Assembly: GCF_029201445.1 (NCBI RefSeq) | Contig: NZ_CP102381.1 | Span: forward strand, 1,302,001 to 1,366,000 | Direction: 5' to 3' | DNA from: Thiomicrorhabdus lithotrophica | Lineage (GTDB): Bacteria; Pseudomonadota; Gammaproteobacteria; Thiomicrospirales; Thiomicrospiraceae | DNA length: 64,000 bases | Shown here: piece by piece, positions 19,681 through 27,788 of the stretch | Numbering within the stretch: position 1 is the stretch's first letter | How the letters are laid out: every line of letters starts with the position of its first letter | The notes under the pieces: model-generated | The model's database searches: none | What the model was told of the DNA's origin: nothing | The model's input: the letters and a program-made list of their open reading frames with translations, nothing else | Position numbers and translations under genes: made by a program

Positions 19681-20703
19681 ATGCATATTCAGGCCAACCA
19701 TTCCCTAAAGCCATACAACACTTTTAACATTGATGTTAGAAGCCAGTACTACATAGAAATCAATAAGCAAAGTGATATTCTTATCCTTAGAAGCGATCTA
19801 AAACTCGCATCTCTTCCTTGGAGAATTATTGGTGATGGTAGTAATATTTTATTTACCGATGATGTTGAGGGTGTAACGGTTCGCTGTACCTTCGACAAGA
19901 TTAAAATCATGAAAGAAGATGATGAAAATGTCTGGCTTTCCGTTGGTGCAGGTCTGAAATGGCATGACCTTGTTACCTATACAGTTAACCGAGATTGGTG
20001 GGGGCTAGAAAATTTAGCTTTAATACCCGGCACTGTTGGTGCTTCACCAGTACAAAATATTGGAGCTTACGGCTCAGAAGCTCGCGACACAATCACTCGA
20101 GTACAAACCCTTAACATTTATGATGGACAACGAGTTGAATACAGAAATGCCGAGTGTAAATTTGGCTACCGCACCAGTATTTTTAAACAAGAGTTTGTTA
20201 ATAAATTACTTGTTCACCGTGTCACATTCAGGCTACGTAAACTCCGTTTTGGTAATGCTAACTTAGGTTATGACCCTCTCAAGAATGCGTTAAGCGACTT
20301 CCCTAAAGAAAGTCTGACTCCCAAAATGGTTTACGATGCCGTTATTTCGATTCGTCAAAGCCGATTGCCTAATCCAGAACGTCAAGGCAATGCAGGTAGT
20401 TTCTTTAAAAACCCTATTATTGATAAAGATTACTTTGAGACTTTGCTTGCAGAGTATCCTGATATTCCACATCACAAAACACTTGATGGTAACTATAAAA
20501 TTCCTGGTGCTTGGCTTATTGAGCAAACGGGTTGGAAGGGGCGTTCCCATGGTAAATCTGGCGTTTCAGCTAAACATGCACTAGTTTTAGTTAATTTAGG
20601 TGGTGCAAAAGGAACTGATATTGAAGAGCTCTATCAAATAGTGCAAGAAGATGTGAACCATAAATTTGGAATTTATTTAGAGCCTGAAGTTATTATTATG
20701 TAA
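19681..20703 (+). CDS. murB: UDP-N-acetylenolpyruvoylglucosamine reductase MurB
   Basis: MurB reduces UDP-GlcNAc-enolpyruvate to UDP-MurNAc with FAD and NADPH. The 340-residue type I protein shows the NTFNIDV start, FAD-contact segments (GDGSNILF, LIPGTVGASPVQNIGAYG), the catalytic Ser in GNAGSFFKNP and the terminal Glu in LEPEVIIM. Length matches E. coli (342). It is divergent from the symporter and 79 bases upstream of the START-domain gene. Confidence 0.96.
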   Translation: MHIQANHSLKPYNTFNIDVRSQYYIEINKQSDILILRSDLKLASLPWRIIGDGSNILFTDDVEGVTVRCTFDKIKIMKEDDENVWLSVGAGLKWHDLVTYTVNRDWWGLENLALIPGTVGASPVQNIGAYGSEARDTITRVQTLNIYDGQRVEYRNAECKFGYRTSIFKQEFVNKLLVHRVTFRLRKLRFGNANLGYDPLKNALSDFPKESLTPKMVYDAVISIRQSRLPNPERQGNAGSFFKNPIIDKDYFETLLAEYPDIPHHKTLDGNYKIPGAWLIEQTGWKGRSHGKSGVSAKHALVLVNLGGAKGTDIEELYQIVQEDVNHKFGIYLEPEVIIM

Positions 20704-20782
20704 GGACTATTAACTTTATATAATGTAAGACATTTAACTAAACATCATGTATTCACTCTGCTCTATCTAATGACGGTTTATC

Positions 20783-21403
20783 ATGCTATTCATTCAATCT
20801 CATATCGCTATTATTGCCCTCTCCCTTCTCAGTTTCTCTACTATGGCACAAGTATGGGAACTCCAAGAAACCGAAGAAAACTCGCCTGTACTGGTTTGGA
20901 CTAAAGCGATTCCTGGCTCAAATTTTAAAGCGTTTAGGGGGCAGGTCACCATTAATGATTCATTGAAAAAAACACTTGCTGTCATTAAAGATACAGCGAA
21001 TATACCCAAGTGGTATCACAACACATCCATTGCCAAACAAATAGTCATTTTAGATGCTAACCAATCTTTAAATTACACTGTAACGACAGCACCCTGGCCT
21101 GTTACAAATCGAGATTCAGTGACATTAGTCACAGATAAACCTCAAGCCAGTGGCGAGTATTTAATTGAATTAAACGCAAGGCCTGAAGAATACCCTGAAC
21201 AAGTGAATAGAATTAGAATTCCGAAGTTAGAAGGTTTTTGGAAATTAGTTCCTTTGACTGGTAACAAAACCGAAGTGACCTTGCAAATAGCGGCAGAACC
21301 CGGTGGTGAAATTCCGAGTTGGTTAGCCAATTCAATGGTAATTGATATGCCCTTTTATAGCCTAACTAATCTAAAAAAACGCGTTGAAAACAACCTAGAT
21401 TAA
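20783..21403 (+). CDS. Exported START-domain protein
   Basis: A 206-residue protein with a signal peptide (hydrophobic stretch then STMAQ, cleavage near residue 22) and a START-like lipid-binding domain. The sequence WELQETEENSPVLVWTKAIPGSNFKAFRG, the PKWYHN motif and the C-terminal PSWLANSMVIDMPFYSLTNLKK segment are typical of gammaproteobacterial periplasmic START proteins. Their ligand is not known. It may be co-transcribed with murB. Confidence 0.82.
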   Translation: MLFIQSHIAIIALSLLSFSTMAQVWELQETEENSPVLVWTKAIPGSNFKAFRGQVTINDSLKKTLAVIKDTANIPKWYHNTSIAKQIVILDANQSLNYTVTTAPWPVTNRDSVTLVTDKPQASGEYLIELNARPEEYPEQVNRIRIPKLEGFWKLVPLTGNKTEVTLQIAAEPGGEIPSWLANSMVIDMPFYSLTNLKKRVENNLD

Positions 21404-21494
21404 CTTGGCATACAACAGAACTTCTAAAACGCTTAGAAATAAACAACAAAAAACCAACATTCTTGAGAGTCTTTAAGCACCCTCTAAGCTCTCA

Positions 21495-22607
21495 CTAAGA
21501 AGACTTAACCTCTTCTACTTCTGATGTCGCTTCTATATGCAGTGTGCGTGTAGGAAACGCCATTTCTGCACCATGCGATTCAACAATATCATTAACTGTT
21601 AAAAGCACATCTTGTTTGATTTCATGAAACTGAATCCAATTTGTTGTCTTAGTAAAAGTATAGATAAAGAAATCTAAAGACGATGCACCAAAACTATTAA
21701 AGTTAACAATTAGTGTTTGATTATTATCAATATCTGGATGATTCCTCAACATATTCTTCACATCTTTAATGATAACTCGCATTTTATTCGCATCTGCGTA
21801 ACGGATCCCCATTGTTTCTTTAATTCTGCGATTATCCATACGTGATGGATTTTCTATCGCAATGTTAGCGAATATTCCATTTGGTACATATAACGGGCGC
21901 TTATCAAAAGTTCGGATAGTTGTTCTACGCCAGCCAATTTCTTCTACTGTTCCCTCAATCTCTTTATCTGGAGAACGAATCCATTCACCCACCGTAAAAG
22001 GTTTATCCATATAAAGCATTAAGCCACCAAACAAATTACTCAATAAATCTTTAGCCGCAAAACCAATAGCAATACCGCCGACACCACCAAAGGCTAAAAG
22101 CCCGGTTAAACTGACCCCAAATGCATTTAAGAAGAATAAGATTGTCAGGATAAAGACAAGCAGTCGAATAATCTTTGCAAATGCCTCAACCGTAACCTCA
22201 TCTAATCGGTCGTCTTCACGCGCTATTTCTTTTAAATGAAATTCTAATCTTTGAACTAAACGGATTGCAAACCAACCAAACGACAAGGTTAGAATGGTCG
22301 ATTTAAACGATAAAATGAAAGGGACTATTTCAGTATAGACAGCAAACTGAGTAATTGTAGTGGTTAAAGCTAAAACTAAACCCGTTACCCAAATAAAGAA
22401 AGACACAGGTGCTCTAGCCGCATCCACAAAGCTATCTATCCAAATATGATTCGTCTTTAACAGCCTTAAATGCACAATTTTTAAAACGTAGCGCTGTACA
22501 ACATCAAACACTACCGTGACAGTTAGAATTGATAGTAGTAATAACAACCAAACTTGCCCACCAAATAAAGCGACTAAGTCAGTCCAAATTTGAGTTAACC
22601 ATTCCAT
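21495..22607 (-). CDS. MscS-family mechanosensitive channel
   Basis: A 370-residue inner-membrane protein. Four predicted helices (first near residues 15-40) lead to the MscS pore helix and beta domain: LLAFGGVGGIAIGFAAKDLLSNLFGG, then DKPFTVGEWI and GTVEEIGWRRTTIRTFDKR. The glycine/alanine-rich pore helix is intact. It probably opens under hypo-osmotic stress, but some relatives are small-conductance regulators. Its ATG directly follows the nagZ stop, so the two are coupled. Confidence 0.92.
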   Translation of the reverse strand: MEWLTQIWTDLVALFGGQVWLLLLLSILTVTVVFDVVQRYVLKIVHLRLLKTNHIWIDSFVDAARAPVSFFIWVTGLVLALTTTITQFAVYTEIVPFILSFKSTILTLSFGWFAIRLVQRLEFHLKEIAREDDRLDEVTVEAFAKIIRLLVFILTILFFLNAFGVSLTGLLAFGGVGGIAIGFAAKDLLSNLFGGLMLYMDKPFTVGEWIRSPDKEIEGTVEEIGWRRTTIRTFDKRPLYVPNGIFANIAIENPSRMDNRRIKETMGIRYADANKMRVIIKDVKNMLRNHPDIDNNQTLIVNFNSFGASSLDFFIYTFTKTTNWIQFHEIKQDVLLTVNDIVESHGAEMAFPTRTLHIEATSEVEEVKSS

Positions 22608-23678
22608 CTAAATTAAGTCCTGCTGATCTTGTTGTTGATTGATTTGATTGACTACCGATACAGCGGCTTGCCATAAAGGTTCATACTGCAGCTTTGAATA
22701 TTCAAACTTACCATGTGCATGTAAACGAATCAAACGAGCATGAGATAAAACATCAGAGTGCCAATGTACTTTAGCTAACACCTCATCTGCTGCAATAGGA
22801 TCATTACACACTAAAACCAAATCACAACCCGCTTGCAATGCTCTTTCAACACGTTCTGATGCGGTACCAAACTCTGTTGCCGCCTTCATGCTCATATCGT
22901 CACTAACAATGGCACCTTCAAAGTGACACTGCTTACGTAAAACGTTCTGTAACCAATATTCTGAAAAACCAGCGGGGTGTTTATCCATCTGAGGATAGAT
23001 AACATGGGCAGGCATTATGGCATCTACCCCATTTTCAATTAATCGTAAAAAGGGTTGAATATCATGCTGCTGAATCTCAGCAAAAGAGCGTTCGTCTATT
23101 GCCACTTCAAGATGTGTATCCGCTTCAATAAAACCATGACCTGGAAAGTGTTTTGCAACTGAGGCCATACCTGCTTTACGCATACCATTCATTACATGAA
23201 AGGCTAAATTACCTACAGCGATAGGATTCGCATGAAACGCTCTATCACCAATCACTTTGCTTCCGCCATAATCTAAATCCAGAACAGGCGCAAAGCTAAA
23301 ATCTACGCCTACTGACAGCAGTTCAGCGGCTAGCAACCAGCCAATTTTTTCAGCCACATCGAAACTGTGCTTTTCATCTTTTTCATATAATTCACCTAAT
23401 ACTCGCATCGGAGGTATGTGCGTAAATCCGGTTCTAAAACGTTGAACCCGTCCGCCTTCGTGATCCACCCCAATAAGTAATTTAGGATGGCGTAATTCAT
23501 GTACTTCTTGAGTGAGTTTTTTAATTTGTTCAGGTGACTCAAAATTGCGACTAAACAAAATAACCCCTGCTACCATAGGATCCATTAAGCGTTCAATCTC
23601 ATGTGTTTGGAGCTGAGTTCCTTCAATATCAACCATTACGCTGCCTAAAGACATGGGTTTACCTGCGATGTGATTCAT
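22608..23678 (-). CDS. nagZ: Beta-N-acetylhexosaminidase NagZ
   Basis: NagZ is the cytoplasmic GH3 enzyme that removes GlcNAc from recycled anhydromuropeptides. The family motifs are clear: GVDHEGGRVQRF, FAPVLDLDYG, the catalytic-loop motif KHFPGHGFIEADTH and the nucleophile region SDDMSMKA. The 356-residue length fits. NagZ links peptidoglycan recycling to AmpC induction in some species; no ampR is seen here. Confidence 0.95.
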   Translation of the reverse strand: MNHIAGKPMSLGSVMVDIEGTQLQTHEIERLMDPMVAGVILFSRNFESPEQIKKLTQEVHELRHPKLLIGVDHEGGRVQRFRTGFTHIPPMRVLGELYEKDEKHSFDVAEKIGWLLAAELLSVGVDFSFAPVLDLDYGGSKVIGDRAFHANPIAVGNLAFHVMNGMRKAGMASVAKHFPGHGFIEADTHLEVAIDERSFAEIQQHDIQPFLRLIENGVDAIMPAHVIYPQMDKHPAGFSEYWLQNVLRKQCHFEGAIVSDDMSMKAATEFGTASERVERALQAGCDLVLVCNDPIAADEVLAKVHWHSDVLSHARLIRLHAHGKFEYSKLQYEPLWQAAVSVVNQINQQQDQQDLI

Positions 23679-23807
23679 TGTATCCCTTTAAAGTTAAACT
23701 TTAGTTATTGGTGCATATCATACCCAAAAATTAGGCCACAAACACAAGCTTAACCGTACTGTCATATTCATACACTACAATATTCTAAAAAAATAGAGGA
23801 TAAGCTT

Positions 23808-24257
23808 ATGGCTAAATTAATTGGAATCGCTACGCACCAAGAATCAAAAGGTAAAATTTCTACCCATAGTGAAATTAGCATTACGCCAGAGTCAGGCTTA
23901 GAGAACGATTATCAAGGTAAGAAAAACCGCCAAACGCAAGTGACTTTACTGTCATTAAAAAGTTGGCAACAGGCTTGTAAGGAAGCAGGAAAAGAGATTA
24001 ATTGGACAGAACGTCGCGCCAACTTATTAATTGATGATATTGAATTTTCTGAATCCTTGATTGGTTCACAAGTTCAAATTGGTAACGTTTTACTAGAGAT
24101 TACTAAAGAAACTGATCCATGCAGCAGAATGGATGCATTACAACCTGGTTTAAAGGCGGCATTAACACCAGATTGGCGTGGTGGAGCTCGTTGTAAAGTG
24201 CTGCGTAAAGGCCTGGTATCGATTGGTGATAAAGTGACTATTTTAAAACGTTTCTAA
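23808..24257 (+). CDS. MOSC-domain protein
   Basis: A 149-residue single-domain MOSC protein. The domain is recognised by the RRANLLI and ESLIGSQVQIGNVLLEITKETDPC segments; the conserved Cys (about residue 104) is in place. MOSC proteins handle molybdenum-bound sulfur in related enzymes such as YiiM and mARC. The stand-alone form has no assigned reaction here. A half copy of the dispersed palindrome (AGGCCTGGTA) lies near its end. Confidence 0.88.
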   Translation: MAKLIGIATHQESKGKISTHSEISITPESGLENDYQGKKNRQTQVTLLSLKSWQQACKEAGKEINWTERRANLLIDDIEFSESLIGSQVQIGNVLLEITKETDPCSRMDALQPGLKAALTPDWRGGARCKVLRKGLVSIGDKVTILKRF

Positions 24258-24332
24258 TTTTTCTAATCCTTTCTCAGAAGTATTTAGTTAATACTCATCA
24301 TTAAACAGTGATTGATCCTCACCAAAATTAAC

Positions 24333-24348
24333 TTACCAGGCCTGGTAA
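24333..24348. repeat. Intergenic TTACCAGGCCTGGTAA palindrome between convergent genes
   Basis: A perfect 16-mer between the MOSC gene and the dppC-like gene, followed on the right by ACTTTATT. It could serve as a bidirectional hairpin. Confidence 0.9.
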
Positions 24349-24393
24349 CTTTATTAAATCATCTATAAAAACGTACAAAACTTACTTAGTCGA

Positions 24394-25194
24394 CTACTTA
24401 GTTGAACGTGTTTTAACATCTAAATAATCTCGCCACTGGTCACCTATTAAATTGACTGCAAGCACAACCATCATTAAAGCAATTCCGGGTGCCAAAACTA
24501 AGTGAGGTGCGACTAAAAGGTAACGTGTTCCCTCTTTAATCATACTGCCCCAAGAGGCTTCAGGTGGTTGCACGCCCAGACCTAAAAAGGATAAACCGGC
24601 TTCAGAAATAACCGCACCCGCAATACCAAAAGTGGCTTCAACACCTAATGGCGCTAAAATCAGCGGTAAAACGTGGCGATACAACATAATAGGCGTTGGT
24701 ACAGCTAAAGATCGCGCCGCTAAAATATGCTCCCGATGTCGGATACTCATTGTTTGAGCACGTGATAAACGCGCATAACCTACCCAACCAACAACCACTA
24801 ATGCAAAGACAACGTTTTCAATACCTGGCCCTAAAATAGCCGCCAAAGCAATCGCTAAAAGCAACCCTGGAAAGGCCAAAAACACATCAATTATTTTAGT
24901 AATAATTCGGTCTGTCCAACCACCTAAGTAACCACTGATTACGCCAATCGTGGTGCCAATAATGGCTGAGAAAAACACCACGCCAACCGCTACAAACAAA
25001 GACGTTTGAGCACCTAAAGCAACACGCTGTAAAACTGGACGCCCTAGCTCATCAGAACCTAACCAGGCCTGGTAACTTGGCCCAGACAAAAATGAGTTTA
25101 AATGCACATTATTAGCATCTTCACCAATAAAGAATCCTAATATCGCCAAAGCTAACCAAGCAAAAACAATAAGATAACTTGCTACTCTTAACAT
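24394..25194 (-). CDS. Peptide/nickel-type ABC transporter permease (DppC-like)
   Basis: A 266-residue inner-membrane permease of the BPD type. It starts with one helix and an N-terminal external segment (SDELGRPVLQRVALGAQTSL, the DppC/OppC signature), then five more helices; the EAA loop that meets the ATPase is around SLAVPTPIMLYRHVLPLILAPLG. It overlaps the dppB-like gene by one base. No ATPase gene lies nearby. Confidence 0.92.
   Translation of the reverse strand: MLRVASYLIVFAWLALAILGFFIGEDANNVHLNSFLSGPSYQAWLGSDELGRPVLQRVALGAQTSLFVAVGVVFFSAIIGTTIGVISGYLGGWTDRIITKIIDVFLAFPGLLLAIALAAILGPGIENVVFALVVVGWVGYARLSRAQTMSIRHREHILAARSLAVPTPIMLYRHVLPLILAPLGVEATFGIAGAVISEAGLSFLGLGVQPPEASWGSMIKEGTRYLLVAPHLVLAPGIALMMVVLAVNLIGDQWRDYLDVKTRSTK
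25060..25075. repeat. TAACCAGGCCTGGTAA palindrome, coding copy in dppC-like gene
   Basis: One base from the 16-mer, in the QAW frame (SYQAWLG). Confidence 0.9.
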
Positions 25195-26117
25195 TATTGA
25201 GCCACCCTAATTCTCGGATCAAGCCAAGCATAAACCAACTCTGTTAAACCATTAATAGTGATGTAAGCAACACTGATCACTAAGATACAGCCTTGAACCA
25301 CTGGATAATCACGACGTTGAATGGACTCCACTAATAACTGCCCTAAACCTGGCCAGTCAAATACAACCTCTGTGATAACTGCTCCGCCTAATAAAGTCCC
25401 TAACTGCAACCCTAAAATAGTCACAACAGGCAGCAAAGCATTTAGTAAAGCGTGTTTACCGTATACCATAGATGCTGGAAGCCCTTTTGCTTGGGCTGTA
25501 CGTATATAATCTTCGTGCATCACCTCTAACAATGATGCTCGTAACATACGCGCCAAAATAGCCGCCAACGCCGTACCCAAGGTTATAGCAGGCAACACCC
25601 AAGAAAAAGGTTGCTCCGCGCCACTTACCGGTAACCAGGCTAAACCCAGCGAAAACACTAAAATCAACATTGGTCCTAACCAAAAATTAGGGATAGATAC
25701 ACCGATTAAAGATACGGTCATAGAAAGGTGATCAGGCCATTTACCTGCTCTTAAAGCAGCCCAAAGACCTAAAGGAAACGCAATTAACACCGCCACAAAT
25801 AATGCCATCACCGCTAACTGCAAAGTCATAGGAAATCGTTCAGCAATTAAGTCTGAGACAGGTTGCTGAAAAAACAGAGATTGACCTAAATCAAATTGCA
25901 GCAGGCCTGTTAAGTAATGAACGTATTGCGTCCAAATCGGTAAATGCAGACCTAACTGTTCACGTAAAGCCGTTTCATCTGCAGGACTAGCCCAATCGCC
26001 AAGCATAACCGCAACAGGATCACCAGGAACCAAATGTATTAGGAAAAAAACTAAGGTACCAACAATCCAGGAAACAAACAACACCGCACCGATTAAACGC
26101 AATATATAAGCTATCAA
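25194..26117 (-). CDS. Peptide/nickel-type ABC transporter permease (DppB-like)
   Basis: A 307-residue permease with six predicted helices. The DppB/OppB features are the N-terminal helix followed by LIHLVPGDPVAVMLGDWAS, the GVSIPNFWLGP loop, the EAA region (RTAQAKGLPASMVYGKHALLNALLPV) and a late DWPGLGQLLVESIQRRDYPV. It forms the heteromeric channel with the DppC-like partner, and its start overlaps the L,D-transpeptidase gene by four bases. Confidence 0.93.
   Translation of the reverse strand: MIAYILRLIGAVLFVSWIVGTLVFFLIHLVPGDPVAVMLGDWASPADETALREQLGLHLPIWTQYVHYLTGLLQFDLGQSLFFQQPVSDLIAERFPMTLQLAVMALFVAVLIAFPLGLWAALRAGKWPDHLSMTVSLIGVSIPNFWLGPMLILVFSLGLAWLPVSGAEQPFSWVLPAITLGTALAAILARMLRASLLEVMHEDYIRTAQAKGLPASMVYGKHALLNALLPVVTILGLQLGTLLGGAVITEVVFDWPGLGQLLVESIQRRDYPVVQGCILVISVAYITINGLTELVYAWLDPRIRVAQ
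25902..25909. repeat. CAGGCCTG palindrome, coding copy in dppB-like gene
   Basis: Core 8-mer only, read in the xGL frame (LTGLLQ). Confidence 0.7.
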
Positions 26118-26596
26118 GCAATAATCTCCACTGGCGTTTGTATCTCTATAAGATCAAACAGCTCTATAATTTCATTATTACGCATACGAATACAACCGTG
26201 AGAGATAGGAACTCCCATTGGTTCACTGTCTGGCGTACCGTGGATATAGATATAACGTTGCATTGTATCGACGTTTCCTAAACGATTTACGCCCTTTTCA
26301 TTTCCAGAAAGCCATAAAATACGGCTTAATATCCAATCTCTATGCGGAAACTCTTGAGCCAATTGCTCATTAAAAATCTCTCCCGTTGGGCGCCGTCCAA
26401 CAAATACAGAATTGATTGGTGTATTAGCACCGATTTTAGCGCGAATAATGTGCTTACCTAGTGGCGTTTGACCCGAATCTTTTTGACAGCCAGAACCATT
26501 TAAAGCCGTACTTATAGAGTAGGCTTTGACTAACTCTTCATTGTTAAAGAGTTCAAGCGTTTGTTCAGAAATGGAAACTCGCAGAGAATAAGACAA
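26114..26596 (-). CDS. L,D-transpeptidase (YkuD domain), no signal peptide
   Basis: A 160-residue YkuD domain. The catalytic motif HGTPDSEPMGVPISHGCIRM (near residues 117-136) has its Cys in place. L,D-transpeptidases act on peptidoglycan in the periplasm, yet no signal peptide is visible. The start is apparently TTG at 26596, because an in-frame stop lies nine bases upstream of it; the ribosome-binding site is weak. It may be exported by a route not seen, or act on cytosolic substrates. The four-base overlap with the dppB-like gene hints at muropeptide uptake. Confidence 0.88.
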   Translation of the reverse strand: MSYSLRVSISEQTLELFNNEELVKAYSISTALNGSGCQKDSGQTPLGKHIIRAKIGANTPINSVFVGRRPTGEIFNEQLAQEFPHRDWILSRILWLSGNEKGVNRLGNVDTMQRYIYIHGTPDSEPMGVPISHGCIRMRNNEIIELFDLIEIQTPVEIIA

Positions 26597-26808
26597 AAAG
26601 CATCACAAAATTAATTAAAAAACTTTGGCTATTCTACCCTTGATTAAGCAGTGTGTTAAATGCAATTCACCCAAATTGAGGGGATAGATAATCAAAATTA
26701 AGCATTATCGACTTTATTTCACCCCATAGGGTGATTTTCATTTTAAAAAAACAAGCCTAAACTGACGATAAATCGAAAACAAGCAAACAAACTTGTTATC
26801 GAGTTTTA

Positions 26809-26890
26809 ATTATTTGTTGTGCCAAACTTGTTGTGAAGCAAGGACGGAAAGCCAAGGGTCTTTAATGAAGATAGCCGGTTACCAAATAAT
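26809..26890 (+). ncRNA. Cyclic di-GMP-I (GEMM) riboswitch
   Basis: The closing helix pairs ATTATTTG (26809-26816) with CAAATAAT (26883-26890). Inside it are the family's conserved segments in order: GCCAAAC, a short hairpin with a tetraloop-like GTGA/TGAA turn, GGACGGAAAGCC (consensus GGACGCAAAGCC), AGGGTC, and GATAGCCGGTTACC. The tetraloop and GAAA-receptor-like parts and overall size (about 80 bases) match c-di-GMP-I aptamers. It precedes the DUF2202 coding region by about 100 bases. Confidence 0.9.
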
Positions 26891-26918
26891 AAATTGTCCT
26901 TTAGACAAATCTATTATT
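26885..26918 (+). promoter_or_regulatory. Candidate expression-platform hairpin of the riboswitch
   Basis: AATAATA (26885-26891) can pair with TATTATT (26912-26918), with an inner ATTGTC/GACAA helix. This uses the same bases that close the aptamer, so the two folds exclude each other. No T-run follows, so the switch may act on translation or RNA stability rather than on intrinsic termination. Confidence 0.45.
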
Positions 26919-26988
26919 GTCCCTTCCCACATTTTTGTGCCTTCAATATCTAAGTATCAAAGTCGATAAGATATTAAAGGAAATAAAA

Positions 26989-27681
26989 ATGAAAAACTCA
27001 ATCTTACAAACAACACTTCTATCAGCTTCTATTTTAGCCGTTAGCAGTCCTTATGCCTTCGCTGGAAAATGGAATCAACAAAAAACTGGCTCGGCACCTC
27101 AAACTCAAGCGATTTCAGCATTAACAAATTTTGAAGTTGAAAGCTTAAAATTTATGCGTGAAGAAGAGAAATTAGCACGTGATGTTTACTTAACCTTATA
27201 CGATGTATGGGGAGTATCTATCTTTAAAAACATTGCGGACTCTGAGCAAAAACACACAGACAGTGTTGCAAACTTATTAACTAAATACGGAATAGAAGAC
27301 CCTGTTAAATCAGATGCCCTTGGTGACTACACCAACCCTGATTTTAACGAGCTATACCATGCATTAGTTGACTACGGTTCTTATAGTTATGAGCAAGCTT
27401 TAAAAGTTGGAACTGAAATTGAAGAGTTAGATATTGCAGACTTGAATGACCAACTAAACATTGTTAATAAATCAGATATAACAAATGTATACAATAACTT
27501 ACTAAAGGGTTCTAGAAACCACTTAAGAAGTTTCTATAGCTTAGTAACTCAAGCAGGGTTTGAATATACACCTACTCATATCACTCAAGAAGAGTTTGAT
27601 GAAATTGTTAATTCTGAAAGTGAAACTGGAAACATTAACACGACAAATACAACTTCAGGTAAAGGAAGACGTGGTCGTTAA
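26989..27681 (+). CDS. Secreted DUF2202 ferritin-like protein under a c-di-GMP riboswitch
   Basis: A 230-residue exported protein. A signal peptide (MKNSILQTTLLSASILAVSS, cleavage near AFA-G) is followed by a four-helix ferritin-like DUF2202 domain. Candidate di-metal ligands lie in MREEEKLARDVY, SEQKHTDS, GTEIEELDI and SRNHLRSF. The tail is polar and ends in GKGRRGR. I take ATG 26989, with an AAAGGA site nine bases upstream, rather than a longer frame starting inside the leader. The function of DUF2202 is not established; surface or biofilm roles would fit c-di-GMP control, but that is inference. Confidence 0.88.
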   Translation: MKNSILQTTLLSASILAVSSPYAFAGKWNQQKTGSAPQTQAISALTNFEVESLKFMREEEKLARDVYLTLYDVWGVSIFKNIADSEQKHTDSVANLLTKYGIEDPVKSDALGDYTNPDFNELYHALVDYGSYSYEQALKVGTEIEELDIADLNDQLNIVNKSDITNVYNNLLKGSRNHLRSFYSLVTQAGFEYTPTHITQEEFDEIVNSESETGNINTTNTTSGKGRRGR

Positions 27682-27727
27682 AACCGAAAAAAACCTCTAA
27701 ATTTAAAGTTCTCCTCAGTGCTTTTTT

Positions 27728-27765
27728 AGCCGCCTTTATCGTCTCATTTAAAGGTGGCTTTTTTT
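27728..27765 (+). terminator. Rho-independent terminator after the DUF2202 gene
   Basis: AGCCGCCTTTA pairs with TAAAGGTGGCT (one G-T pair), followed by seven T residues. Confidence 0.9.
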
Positions 27766-27788
27766 ATCGTCAGCCATTGTCACCAAAA

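Larger units (their letters stand above)
26597..26988. other. 392-base intergenic region holding a c-di-GMP riboswitch
   Basis: The left part (26597-26808) is AT-rich with no clear coding frame and must hold the promoters for the two divergent genes. The right part is the transcript leader of the DUF2202 gene and carries the riboswitch. Confidence 0.7.
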
